A DNA stretch of 64,000 bases, taken from contig NZ_KZ983995.1 in assembly GCF_003569785.1 (NCBI RefSeq), positions 62,001 through 126,000 on the forward strand. Direction: 5' to 3'. This DNA comes from Leucobacter sp. wl10. GTDB lineage: Bacteria; Actinomycetota; Actinomycetes; Actinomycetales; Microbacteriaceae. The position numbers and the translations under genes were made by a program. Within the stretch, counting starts at the first letter, position 1; every line of letters starts with the position of its first letter. Positions 1 to 8,678 of the stretch are shown here, piece by piece. Below the pieces are notes generated by a model, which did no database searches, was not told where the DNA came from, and saw only the letters and a program-made list of their open reading frames with translations.

Positions 1-16
1 CATGCGATAATGGGGT

Positions 17-1744
17 ATGGAAACAGCACCCTTCGCCAGCAGGTTCGCGGAACTCTCCGCGGGGCTCGATGCGGTGCTCCCGCTCGCGGACGCTCACGGC
101 CTGAGCGATGACGAGGTGGTGGCAGCGGCGCTCGCGCTCGAGGCGCATTCGCGGAAGGTCGCCGCTCTGCAGCTCGCGCTGGCCGCCGAGGTGGAGGATC
201 GCACGCGTGGGCGCGCCCCGTCCGATTCACTCGCCGCGAAGCACGGGTGCCGCGACAGCGTCGAACTGTTGCAGCGGGTGACTCGTTCCTCGGCGCGCGA
301 CGTGCGGCAGCGCGTGAGGCTTGCGGCTCTCACGCGTCCCCGTCCGGGGTTCAGCGAGCCGCTGCCGGCGCGCTACCCGTCGGTCGCGGCGGCGCTGGCC
401 GAGGGCGATCTCGCGGTCGAATCCGCGCTGCTCGTGACCGGCATGCTCGAGCGGCTCCCGCCGTCGGCCGCGGTCGAGAAGATCATGATCGCCGAGCAGT
501 GCCTCGTGGCGGCGGCGACGGGTGCGATCATCGGCCCGGAGGGGGCAGGCGACCGGGAGGGCGTCGACGGCGGGGAGAGCGATGGTTCGGCGCTGCCCGA
601 GCACACGGACGGCATCCGGGTGATGTGCAGGGTGTGGAGGCAGTACCTCGACCCCGACGGCGTCCTTCCCGATGAGGAAGCGGCGTTTTTGAAGCGCGGC
701 TTCACGTTCGGGCGCGAACGCGGCGGGCTGGTCCCGGTGCGGGGTGCGCTCACGGTCGAGGTGGCGGCGCTACTGGGTCGGCTCTTCGACGCGGCGAACT
801 CTCCCCGCACCGGTGCGAACCCTCCCCGTACCGATGCGAACCCTCACACCCCAGAGACTCTCGCAGACGTGCACGCGGACGCGGATGCGGCCATGGACGC
901 GGGAGGAGCGACAGCGCCCGTCGGCTCGGCCCGCAGCGGTGGCAGCGGCGTGCGCTTCGCCGCCGTCTCCGAGCGTGAGGGATCCGGATCGGGCACCGGT
1001 ATCACCGGGGACGCCGCCGACTCCTTCGCCGAAGGCATCGCGGACGAGCGCACTCCCGGCCAGAGGCGGCACGATGCGCTCGCGGTACTCCTCGCGACGG
1101 TCGCCCGAAGCGCCGAGACCCCGCTGCTTGGCGGGGCGCCGGTCACGGTCCTGCTGCAGGCCTCCGAAGCGGACCTCATCGGCTCGTGCGCGTCGAATCC
1201 GGACGACGGCGATCCGAGCGACAGCGGTGTGAACAGAGCCGGTGCATCGCTGAGTGGCGGGGCGGGGACCATCCACGGACACGACGGAACTCCCGCACCG
1301 GTGTCGATGCGCGTCGTGCGTCACGCGGCGTGCGCGGGCGCTACGCAGCGCGTAGTGCAGAGCCGTTCCGGTCGCATCATGAGCATAGGGGTTCCGCAGC
1401 GGGTGTTCAACGCGCACCAGCGTCGCGCGATCACCCTTCGCGACGGTGGATGCGTGATCCCGGGGTGCACGACGCCGGCGACCTGGTGCGAGATCCACCA
1501 CGTCACCGAACACGCGAGCGGCGGGAGAACCCATACCGACAACGGCGTCATGCTGTGCTGGTTCCACCACCGCACTATCGAAACCTCCGGATGGCAGGTG
1601 CGCATGAACGGCGGAGTGCCCGAAGTGAGGGCACCGGCGTGGCTCGATCACGGCGGGCGCTGGCGCAGGGCCAGGCCGCCGGGCTCTCCGATATCGCATC
1701 CACCCGAGCTGCAGCGTCACCCGGATGTGATGCGCGCGGCATAG
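17..1744 (+). CDS. DUF222 / HNH endonuclease-signature protein
   Basis: The 575-residue protein has an N-terminal DUF222-type helical region (about residues 10-250) and a C-terminal HNH zinc-nuclease motif. The motif begins at C479 (CVIPGC), continues through H494-H495 (EIHH) and ends with a WFHH stretch near residue 517. Between them, about residues 255-370 are low-complexity Gly/Ala/Asp/Ser sequence. Families of this architecture are abundant and multicopy in actinobacteria; their role is unknown, with mobile-nuclease origins often suspected. The cysteine pair and histidines of the HNH motif look intact, so the protein could still bind metal. Only 16 bases precede the ATG, so its promoter lies outside the window. 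A 21-bp tandem duplication sits in the linker. Confidence 0.9.
   Translation: METAPFASRFAELSAGLDAVLPLADAHGLSDDEVVAAALALEAHSRKVAALQLALAAEVEDRTRGRAPSDSLAAKHGCRDSVELLQRVTRSSARDVRQRVRLAALTRPRPGFSEPLPARYPSVAAALAEGDLAVESALLVTGMLERLPPSAAVEKIMIAEQCLVAAATGAIIGPEGAGDREGVDGGESDGSALPEHTDGIRVMCRVWRQYLDPDGVLPDEEAAFLKRGFTFGRERGGLVPVRGALTVEVAALLGRLFDAANSPRTGANPPRTDANPHTPETLADVHADADAAMDAGGATAPVGSARSGGSGVRFAAVSEREGSGSGTGITGDAADSFAEGIADERTPGQRRHDALAVLLATVARSAETPLLGGAPVTVLLQASEADLIGSCASNPDDGDPSDSGVNRAGASLSGGAGTIHGHDGTPAPVSMRVVRHAACAGATQRVVQSRSGRIMSIGVPQRVFNAHQRRAITLRDGGCVIPGCTTPATWCEIHHVTEHASGGRTHTDNGVMLCWFHHRTIETSGWQVRMNGGVPEVRAPAWLDHGGRWRRARPPGSPISHPPELQRHPDVMRAA
801..842 (+). repeat. 21-bp tandem duplication in the DUF222-HNH linker
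   Basis: Two adjacent 21-base units (801-821 and 822-842) differ at two positions. Both begin CTCCCCG and end GCGAACC. They encode repeated PRTxAN heptads in the variable linker of the DUF222-HNH protein. The frame is kept, so this is length variation and not disruption. Confidence 0.8.
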
Positions 1745-1832
1745 GGTTCCGCGGTCTCCGTGCCGGCCCGTGCGCACGGCCGATGCGCCCTCGGCCCGGG
1801 TGCCGGGTCTGAGCGTTCTTCGGCCGGGGCGC

Positions 1833-2255
1833 TCAGCGCGCCTGTGCCCGGGTCTCGGCGAGTGAGCGCTCCAGCAGCGTGCGCAGCGCGTTGCGATCCA
1901 CTCCCGTCAACCGCGTGAGGTAGAGGCAGGCCTTGCTCGCGCGGTGCTTGCCGAGTCGCGCCATGAGCTCGGGCCAGCGCTCCGAGAAGCCGCTGACGAG
2001 GTAGATGGTGTGCTTCGTGGGGCCGGGGGCGAAGGCGAGCAGGGGAGCGCGGCCCCGGTGTCCGCTCTCGTAGCGGTACTCGTACTCCCCGAAACCGATG
2101 ATGCGGCCGGCCCACACGATCGGCTGCTCGCCGCTGATCCCGGTGTGGAGCGCGAGCAGCTCGCCGGCCTCGGCGCGACGGGGGCCGGTGGCGCGGTCGA
2201 GCACCTCCGCCACCGGCAGATCGGACGGCGACATCGCGGGCTGCTTCGCTGCCAC
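1833..2255 (-). CDS. DUF1801 domain protein
   Basis: This 140-residue cytosolic protein matches the DUF1801 (YdhG-like) fold. It carries the HTGISGEQPIVWAGRIIGFG segment, then YEYRYESGHRG, then a conserved K-H-x-I-Y-L stretch (residues about 80-86), and a C-terminal half with GKHRASKACLYL. Family members are small single-domain proteins of unresolved biochemical function. The ATG at 2255 begins MAAKQPAMSP and is preceded on the minus strand by a GAGG-containing sequence. It is convergent with the DUF222 gene. A TGAGCG/CGCTCA inverted repeat (1810-1835) overlaps its stop codon and may act as a terminator. Confidence 0.8.
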   Translation of the reverse strand: MAAKQPAMSPSDLPVAEVLDRATGPRRAEAGELLALHTGISGEQPIVWAGRIIGFGEYEYRYESGHRGRAPLLAFAPGPTKHTIYLVSGFSERWPELMARLGKHRASKACLYLTRLTGVDRNALRTLLERSLAETRAQAR

Positions 2256-2383
2256 GGGGCCTCCTCGTGATCGTGCGGCACCCGGAAGAGGCGCGCCTCC
2301 GATCCTACCCGCGCGCTATCGAGCCGCCCCGGTCGGCATCATCGGAGTCGATACTCGCCCGGCGGCCGCACCCGCTCGGCGGA

Positions 2384-4186
2384 CTATCCGGGCTCAACGC
2401 CGTTGACGCGCTGGATCTCGCGCTGGTACTCCGCGACGACGCTGCGGGACACCCGGCAGTCGAGCAGGATCGTGCCGCGGGCGCCGGCGGACGTCCACGA
2501 GCGCAGCGCCTCGAGATCCTCGAGGCGGCGCACCCGCACGCCCTGCGCGCCGAGGGCCGTCGCGACTCCCGCGAAGTCGACGTCGGGGATGAGCATCGGC
2601 TCCTCGGAGAGCCCCATCGCGCCGTAGAGGTGCACCTCGGCGCCGTACGCGCCGTCGTTCCAGACCACGATGACGCCGCTGGGGGAGGTGCGGATCGCGG
2701 TCTCCAGGTCGGCCAGCGCCATGAGGCCGCCCCCGTCGCCCGTGCTCAGCACCGTGGTGGTGCCCGGCGCCGCGGCGGCGACCCCGGCGACGGTGGAGAG
2801 CCCGAGACCGATGGTCTGGTAGGCGGTGCCGACCATGATGTGGCGCTCCGGCGAGGCGACCGGCCAGAACGTGTTGGCCCAGCCGATGAAGTGGCCGCCG
2901 TCCGTGGTGACGTGACGCTCGGCCGGCAGCAGCTCGGTGAGGCGGGCGGCGACGCAGCGGGGATCGAGCCGCCCGTCGGCGCAGATCCCGTCCGGGTGCT
3001 CGGCGAAACCGGTGTCCCGCACGCGCAGCGCGCCCTCCGCCTCGAGGCCGGGCAGGCTCTCGCGCCAGCCGCTCGGCGCGCGGCCCGCTTCGACGAGCGC
3101 GCCCAGCAGGGTGCCGAGCGTGGTGCGCGCGTCGCCCTGCAGCAGCAGGTGCGTGATGGGGCGGTTGGTGCGGGGAGGGGCGACCTGCTCCTCGTCGATG
3201 CGGATGACGGTGGTGCCGGCTCCGAAGAGATCGCCGAACCGCATGGTGAACTGGCCCAGGCTCGCGCCCGCCACGAGCACGACGTCGGCCGTCTCGATGA
3301 CGGCCATGGCGGCCTGCTGGCCGAAACCGCCGGTGACGCCGAGGTCGAAGCGCGGATCGGGGAAGATGCTGCGCGCGAGCGCCGTGGTGGCCGTGAGCGC
3401 GCCGAGCGTCTCGGCGATGGCGCCGAGCTCGGCCGATGCTCCCGAGAGATGCGCGCCGCGGCCCGCGAGCACCAGCGGGCGCTCGGCCTCGAGCAGGGCG
3501 AGCACGGCCGCCTCGAGCTGATGGCTCGCGGGACCTCCGAGGCGCTGCGGCGCCGGGGGGACAGCCGCCGCCGCGGGCTGCGCCCGGGCCGTGCCGGCGA
3601 CGGAGGCGCTCAGCGACGCGAGCACGGCGGGGTCGTCGAGGTCGATGCCGCCCGACGTCGCCGCGGGAGCGGACGCCGCTGCGGGCTCCACGGTCGGCGC
3701 GGTGACGAGGTCGTAGGGGATGCCGAGCACGACGGGGCGGCGCACGCGCAGCGCGTACGAGACGGCTCGCTCGACCGTGCGCTCGACGCCGGCGATTGAG
3801 AGCATGTGGGTGCGCACGCCGAGCGCCGCCGCGAGCATCTCCTGATCCACGTCCCACGGGCGGGGACCGGCGCTCGGGGCGTCGCCGACGACCACGAGCA
3901 TCGGGGTGCGGGCCTGCGCCGCCTCGGCGAGCGCGGTGAGGGTGTTGGTGAAGCCGGCGCCGTAGGTGGTGGTGGCGATGGCGAGCCGGTTGCTGATCCG
4001 GGTATAGGCGTCGGCCGCGGCGACGGTGCCGGCCTCGTGGCGCACCGCCGTGTAGGGCACGCCGACCTCGGCGAGGCTCTGGATGAGGTGGGCGTTGCCG
4101 TTGCCCATGAGGCCGAAGGCGCGGTCGGCGTGGCGGGCGAGAGCGGTCGCGAGGGCATGGACGAGCGTGGGAGCAGGGGTGGACAT
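2384..4186 (-). CDS. Thiamine-diphosphate-dependent enzyme (acetolactate synthase / benzoylformate decarboxylase superfamily)
   Basis: The roughly 600-residue protein has the three-domain ThDP fold. The N-terminal Pyr domain carries the cofactor-activating glutamate (VRHEAG, E51). The central domain follows, and the C-terminal PP domain has the GDG...N diphosphate/Mg motif (TGDGGG about residue 480, then WNDGAYG). It probably decarboxylates or ligates a 2-keto acid. No FAD-type anchoring was evident to me, so the exact reaction is open. I chose ATG 4186 over GTG 4189 because AAGGA lies seven bases upstream of the ATG. It is followed upstream on the same strand by an IclR regulator and then, divergently, by an aromatic hydroxylase. 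That context suggests an aromatic 2-keto acid substrate (inference). Confidence 0.85.
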   Translation of the reverse strand: MSTPAPTLVHALATALARHADRAFGLMGNGNAHLIQSLAEVGVPYTAVRHEAGTVAAADAYTRISNRLAIATTTYGAGFTNTLTALAEAAQARTPMLVVVGDAPSAGPRPWDVDQEMLAAALGVRTHMLSIAGVERTVERAVSYALRVRRPVVLGIPYDLVTAPTVEPAAASAPAATSGGIDLDDPAVLASLSASVAGTARAQPAAAAVPPAPQRLGGPASHQLEAAVLALLEAERPLVLAGRGAHLSGASAELGAIAETLGALTATTALARSIFPDPRFDLGVTGGFGQQAAMAVIETADVVLVAGASLGQFTMRFGDLFGAGTTVIRIDEEQVAPPRTNRPITHLLLQGDARTTLGTLLGALVEAGRAPSGWRESLPGLEAEGALRVRDTGFAEHPDGICADGRLDPRCVAARLTELLPAERHVTTDGGHFIGWANTFWPVASPERHIMVGTAYQTIGLGLSTVAGVAAAAPGTTTVLSTGDGGGLMALADLETAIRTSPSGVIVVWNDGAYGAEVHLYGAMGLSEEPMLIPDVDFAGVATALGAQGVRVRRLEDLEALRSWTSAGARGTILLDCRVSRSVVAEYQREIQRVNGVEPG

Positions 4187-4411
4187 CACAGATCCTTCAG
4201 AGGAGAACTCGGACGAAAAGGGAACCGTGTATGTCTCGCCGGGCGGTTGAGCCTCGGCAGCAGCGCCCCTTTTTCGAGCGCCTTAGCCGGCCGGGTCGCG
4301 GAGGAGCCGACCGAGCTGGACCCTCCTCATAGTACAGATCGTCGCGGTGGTTCGTCGGGATTCGACGATCGACCGCTGCGGGATCGCGGGTCTGGATCGC
4401 CTCGCGGCGCC

Positions 4412-5155
4412 TCAGCGGTAGCTCTGCGCGATCCGCTCGGCGGCCTCCTGCATCGCGGCGACGACGTCGTCGACGGCCTCGGGAAGATTGAAGTGCACCA
4501 CGGCCACGGCCGCGGGCGGCTCTCCCGCGATGCGCAGCGGCACCGCGATGCCGGTGACGCCGTCGATCACCTCGGCGCGGCTGATGGCGTAGCCGTCGCG
4601 CTCGGCCTGCCGGGCCGCGGCGCTGAGCTCGGGGCCGCCGAGGAAGGCGGTGCGCTCGGCCGCGGTGAGCGAGGACTCGATGGCGTGCCCGGGCGCGCCG
4701 CGGTCGACCGGGTGGCGCACGCCCGGGTTGCGGGCGATCGTGGCGGCCACGTTCGAGGGCTCGACCGTGACGAGCGTCACCACCTCGTCGGCGTCGAGCA
4801 CGGTGACGAAGGCCGTCATGCCGAGCGCGTAGGCGAGCTCGGTGACGGCCGGCATGGCGGCGGTGTGCAGGGCGGGCGCCACGCCTCTGGCGAGCACCGT
4901 GAGCTTGGGGCCGAGACGGATGCGGCCGGCCTGATCCCGCGTGACGAAGCGGTACTGCTCGAGAGTGCGCAGCACGCGGTACGCATTGGATCGGTGCACC
5001 CCGAGCTGCTCCGCGAGGTCGGCGATGGAGAGCGGCCGTTCGGCCTCGGCGAGCAGCTCGAGCGCGCGGAGGCCCCGGGCCAGGGTCTGCGATCCGGCGG
5101 TCTGTGAGCCGGCGGCCGCGGTTCCGGTATCGCTCGTGGAAGTCATGGGAACCAT
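4412..5155 (-). CDS. IclR-family transcriptional regulator
   Basis: The 247-residue regulator has an N-terminal winged helix-turn-helix (about residues 25-85, LSIADLAEQLGVHRSNAYR) and a C-terminal IclR effector-binding domain (about 95-245). It sits divergent to the MobA-like hydroxylase gene, with 137 bases between the starts. IclR-family proteins next to aromatic oxygenases (PcaR, PobR, MhpR types) usually respond to the aromatic substrate or ring-cleavage product. Two in-frame ATGs (5155, 5146) are possible and neither has a convincing ribosome binding site. The effector is not deducible from sequence. Confidence 0.88.
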   Translation of the reverse strand: MVPMTSTSDTGTAAAGSQTAGSQTLARGLRALELLAEAERPLSIADLAEQLGVHRSNAYRVLRTLEQYRFVTRDQAGRIRLGPKLTVLARGVAPALHTAAMPAVTELAYALGMTAFVTVLDADEVVTLVTVEPSNVAATIARNPGVRHPVDRGAPGHAIESSLTAAERTAFLGGPELSAAARQAERDGYAISRAEVIDGVTGIAVPLRIAGEPPAAVAVVHFNLPEAVDDVVAAMQEAAERIAQSYR

Positions 5156-5182
5156 TCTGGCGGATATCGGGGTAAGAGGGTG

Positions 5183-5222
5183 TTGTGCGATCGTGCGGGG
5201 CGGTTTATCCTAATTGTGCGAT
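5183..5222. promoter_or_regulatory. Paired direct repeats, likely IclR-family operator
   Basis: TTGTGCGAT occurs at 5183-5191 and again at 5214-5222. The repeats are exactly 31 bp apart (about three helical turns), between the divergent IclR and hydroxylase starts. On the opposite strand the second copy reads GTTTGAATATCGCACAA. This resembles the published Pseudomonas PcaR site as I recall it (GTTCGATAATCGCACAA). Operator function is inferred. Confidence 0.55.
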
Positions 5223-5223
5223 A

Positions 5224-5287
5224 TTCAAACTATATGTTCAACTATAGAATATTGTGGCGCGGGATCCCGCGTCGGCCCAGTGAGGAG
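5224..5287 (+). promoter_or_regulatory. AT-rich promoter and ribosome binding site of the flavin hydroxylase
   Basis: An AT-rich tract in an otherwise GC-rich region contains two near-identical words, TTCAAACTATA (5224-5234) and TTCAACTATA (5237-5246). The second runs into TATAGAAT (5243-5250), a good -10 candidate. GAGGAG at 5282-5287 stands five bases before the GTG start and decides it. Confidence 0.5.
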
Positions 5288-5292
5288 AAACA

Positions 5293-7197
5293 GTGCAGTT
5301 CCACCACCACGGATACGTCTCCACCGATCCCCGCATCCAGCCCGCCGCAGGCGTCGGACTGGACCGCCCGGAGGAGCTCCCGGAGGAGATCGACGTGCTC
5401 ATCGTGGGATCCGGACCCGCCGGCATCATGACCCACGCGCAGCTCGCACAGTTCCCGAACGTCATCACGCGCATCGTCGAGCGCCGCGACGGGAGGCTCG
5501 TGCTCGGCCAGGCCGACGGGGTGCAGCAGCGCAGCGTCGAGACCTTCCAGGCCTTCGGCTTCGCCGAGCAGATCATCCAGGAGGCCTACCAGATCACCGA
5601 GACGAACTTCTGGACGCCCGATCCCGCGAGCCCCGAGAGCATCGTCCGCAGCTCGATCACCCCCGACGACCCGGCCGGCATCAGCGAGTTCCCGCACCTC
5701 ATCGTCAACCAGGCGCGCGTCATCGACTACTTCGCCGAGTACGCGCGCCGCGCGCCGGCCCGCGCCGACGTCGACTACGGCTACGAGTTCGTCGACCTCG
5801 AGGTGGGCGAGGGGGAGTACCCCGTCGAGGTGACGCTGCGGAAGGTCTCCGGATACAGCGGCGCCGGCATCAACACCGAGAAGGCCGAGAGCGACGCCCC
5901 CGAGGAGACCGTCGTCGTTCGCGCGAAGTACGTGGTCGGCGCCGACGGCGCCCGCTCGGCCGTGCGGCGGTCGATCGACGGTTCGCTCGCCGGCTCCACG
6001 TCGATGCACGCCTGGGGCGTCATGGACGTGCTCGCGGTCACCGACTTCCCGGACTTCCGCAAGAAGTGCATCATCCACTCCGAGGCCGGCAGCATCCTGC
6101 ACATCCCGCGCGAGGGCAACCACCTGGCCCGCATCTACGTCGACCTCGGCGAGACCGACGAGCACGGCGGCGGCAAGGTGCGCGACACGCCGCTCGAGGA
6201 GGTCGTCGCCCGGGCGAACGCGATCCTGCACCCCTACTCCCTCGACGTGCGCGACGTGCCCTGGCACAGCGTCTACGAGGTCGCGCACCGCCTCACCGAC
6301 CGCTTCGACGACGCGGCCACCTCGCCCGACGGCAAGGGGCGCGTGTTCCTGATGGGCGACGCCTGCCACACGCACAGCGCCAAGGCCGGCCAGGGCATGA
6401 ACGTGTCGATGCAGGACGGCTGGAACCTCGCGTGGAAACTCGGCTACGTGCTCGAGGGCCGGGCGCCCGAGGCGCTGCTGAAGACCTACTCCGACGAGCG
6501 CCAGGTCGCCGCGAAGAACCTCATCGACTTCGACAAGGAGTGGTCGACGCTGATGGCGAAGAAGCCGGAGGAGTTCGACTCGCCGGGTCAGCTCGAGGAG
6601 TTCTACGTGCGGACCGCGGAGTTCCCGGCCGGCTTCATGACGCAGTACTCCGAGTCGATGCTCACCTCGGGTGGCGCGCACCAGGAGCTCGCCGAGGGCT
6701 TCCCGCTCGGCAAGCGCTTCAAGTCGGCCATGACCACCCGCGTCGCCGACGCCGTGGACGTGCACCTGGGCCACCACCACCGGGCCGACGGCCGCTTCCG
6801 CGTCTACGCCTTCGCCGACGCCTCCGGCGAGCGCCTCGACGCCTGGGCCGAGTGGGTGGCGTCGTCTTCGGAGTCGCCGGTGCGCCGCTTCACCCCGGAG
6901 GGCGCCGACATCGACGCGATCTTCGACGTCAAGGCAGTGTACCAGCAGCATCACCACGGCGTCGACATCTCGCGCGCGCACCGGCTGTTCCTGCCGGCGT
7001 CGGGCCCGTTCGGGCTCACCGACTACGAGAAGATCTACGCGGCCAAGCCCGACGAGGACATCTTCGATCTGCGCGGGATCTCGCGCGACGGCGCGGTGGT
7101 CGTGGTGCGACCCGACCACTACGTGTCGGCGATCCTGCCGCTCGACCGCCCCGAGCGGCTCGGCGAGTTCTTCGGGGCCGTCCTGCTGCAGCGGTGA
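5293..7197 (+). CDS. FAD-dependent aromatic hydroxylase, MobA-like (3-hydroxybenzoate 4-monooxygenase type)
   Basis: This 634-residue single-component flavoprotein monooxygenase would hydroxylate a phenolic ring using NAD(P)H and O2. Visible motifs are the FAD-binding GSGPAG (residues 39-44), the DG motif (D218-G219 in VGADGARS) and the GD motif (GDACHT, 355-360) followed by SAKAGQGMN. About 430-634 form the thioredoxin-like C-terminal domain of the phenol-hydroxylase branch. Length and the characteristic GYVSTDPR...AAGVG N-terminus match 3-hydroxybenzoate 4-monooxygenases (about 640 residues). I did not assign the symbol because phenol and resorcinol hydroxylases share the fold. Start is GTG with GAGGAG five bases upstream. 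It is probably controlled by the divergent IclR protein. Confidence 0.85.
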   Translation: MQFHHHGYVSTDPRIQPAAGVGLDRPEELPEEIDVLIVGSGPAGIMTHAQLAQFPNVITRIVERRDGRLVLGQADGVQQRSVETFQAFGFAEQIIQEAYQITETNFWTPDPASPESIVRSSITPDDPAGISEFPHLIVNQARVIDYFAEYARRAPARADVDYGYEFVDLEVGEGEYPVEVTLRKVSGYSGAGINTEKAESDAPEETVVVRAKYVVGADGARSAVRRSIDGSLAGSTSMHAWGVMDVLAVTDFPDFRKKCIIHSEAGSILHIPREGNHLARIYVDLGETDEHGGGKVRDTPLEEVVARANAILHPYSLDVRDVPWHSVYEVAHRLTDRFDDAATSPDGKGRVFLMGDACHTHSAKAGQGMNVSMQDGWNLAWKLGYVLEGRAPEALLKTYSDERQVAAKNLIDFDKEWSTLMAKKPEEFDSPGQLEEFYVRTAEFPAGFMTQYSESMLTSGGAHQELAEGFPLGKRFKSAMTTRVADAVDVHLGHHHRADGRFRVYAFADASGERLDAWAEWVASSSESPVRRFTPEGADIDAIFDVKAVYQQHHHGVDISRAHRLFLPASGPFGLTDYEKIYAAKPDEDIFDLRGISRDGAVVVVRPDHYVSAILPLDRPERLGEFFGAVLLQR

Positions 7198-7279
7198 TGC
7201 CGGGCGAGCGGGCGGAGGGGAGGGGCGCGGGGCGCCTGAGCGTCGATTCGGCGCGCGGTGGTCGATCTGGCGGGTGCCT

Positions 7280-8554
7280 TCAGGGGCTCGCCCGCCAGAT
7301 GGCGCTGATCGGCACCGCGATTTTCTTTTCGCCGAAGGCAAGGGTCTCCGTCCCGGTGTAGAGCACGACGCCGACGACGAGATCGCCGCCCAATCGCGCG
7401 GCGAGGTGATCGATCCCCCGGAAATCATCGGAGCGCACCGTCGCGGAGGCCTTGACGTCGAGTGCGATGACACGACCGCGACGGTCCTCGAGCACGATAT
7501 CGACCTCGACCTTGTCCTTGGTGCGGTAGTGGTGCATCTCCGCGCGAGTGCGGGACCAGCTCAGCTGCCGGGACAGCTCCATCGTGACGAAGCTCTCGAG
7601 CAGTCCGCCGAGAGGGCTCTCCGGGTGCCGCAGGCTTTTCGCGTCCTGGCCCAGAAGGTTCGCAGCCACGCCGGAGTCGACCAGAGCGACTTTCGGTGTT
7701 GAGGTCGCTCGCGCGCTGAGGTTTCGCGACCACGCGGGGATTCGTTTGATGAGGAAGACCTCTTCGAGCAGCCCGAGGTACCGGGCGACCGTGGTCTGAG
7801 GCAGCCCGAGAGCGTTCGCGAGCGAGCCGGGCACGAGGAGGCCGCCGGACCGTGCCGCGAGCATACGTACGAGTGCGCGCATCTGGGCCCCGCGCTCGAT
7901 CTCCGAGAGCTGGATCACATCCCGGTTGATGATGTCGGAGATGTAGTTGTCGAAGAAGCTCTCTCGACGTTTCCCCTCACGCGCCACAGCCTCCGGAAAC
8001 CCGCCTCGGACGATCCGCTCGATGTAGTCATCGCGACGCAACTCGCTCGGGCACCTGAAGTCGGAGCCCTGGGTGAAGACGGCGTCGATGAAGCCGTCGG
8101 GAGTCTCATCGATCTCTCCCTGCGAGAGAGGCCAGAGCTCGATCGTCTCCATCCTTCCGGGCAACGCGTCCGGCACGCTGCGCAGCCCCAGTACCTGGGC
8201 CGATCCGGTGAGCAGGTACTGCCCGGGTCGAGGGTCTGCGTCGACCCGTTCCTTGATCGACAGCAGGAGCTCGGGAGCCCGCTGCACCTCATCGATCACG
8301 AGGAGGTCATCGGCTTCTACGAACGAGGTGGGATCGAACAGAGCTGCTTGGCGGGTGGCGGCGCGATCCAGGCTGCGCCACTCCGCGTCGCGTGCACGGG
8401 TGACCTGATTCACGAGCGTGCTCTTGCCGCACTGCCTCGCGCCCGTGATCAGGACCACCCTGGTGTCTGCGAGGGCGTCCTCGATCGCGTTCCTCGACCG
8501 GCGCGGGAGGATTCTTCCCATGGGGGAGGTGAGAGACGCGTTCATGCCGTCCAT
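7280..8554 (-). CDS. ATPase with AAA_14 and DUF4143 domains
   Basis: The 424-residue protein begins with a P-loop ATPase (Walker A GARQCGKST near residues 38-46, Walker B LLVIDEVQRAP near 84-94, then LLTGSAQ). It ends in a DUF4143 region with a winged-helix segment (LANALGLPQTTVARYLGLLE) and a nuclease-like strand pattern (VEVDIVLEDRRGRVIALDVKA, near 350-370) typical of the PD-(D/E)XK fold. Such proteins are widespread, single-gene, often horizontally spread, and of unknown role. ATG 8554 starts MDGMNASL; a second ATG lies three codons later. No partner gene is adjacent, so neither defence nor toxin-antitoxin function can be supported. Confidence 0.88.
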   Translation of the reverse strand: MDGMNASLTSPMGRILPRRSRNAIEDALADTRVVLITGARQCGKSTLVNQVTRARDAEWRSLDRAATRQAALFDPTSFVEADDLLVIDEVQRAPELLLSIKERVDADPRPGQYLLTGSAQVLGLRSVPDALPGRMETIELWPLSQGEIDETPDGFIDAVFTQGSDFRCPSELRRDDYIERIVRGGFPEAVAREGKRRESFFDNYISDIINRDVIQLSEIERGAQMRALVRMLAARSGGLLVPGSLANALGLPQTTVARYLGLLEEVFLIKRIPAWSRNLSARATSTPKVALVDSGVAANLLGQDAKSLRHPESPLGGLLESFVTMELSRQLSWSRTRAEMHHYRTKDKVEVDIVLEDRRGRVIALDVKASATVRSDDFRGIDHLAARLGGDLVVGVVLYTGTETLAFGEKKIAVPISAIWRASP

Positions 8555-8678
8555 CCTCTCACGTGTGGTGTCCTCGCCGCCCTAGCTATGAAAGATCAGC
8601 CGCTATTGATATGCAAGAATCGTCACACTCTGCGTGAAAGAATGGTCGCTGTCTGCATGATGTCATCGTCGTTTCGCG

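Noticed and set aside
7280-8554. Antitoxin or defence gene
   Set aside because: DUF4143 ATPases are sometimes listed near such systems, but no small partner gene or other defence gene is adjacent.
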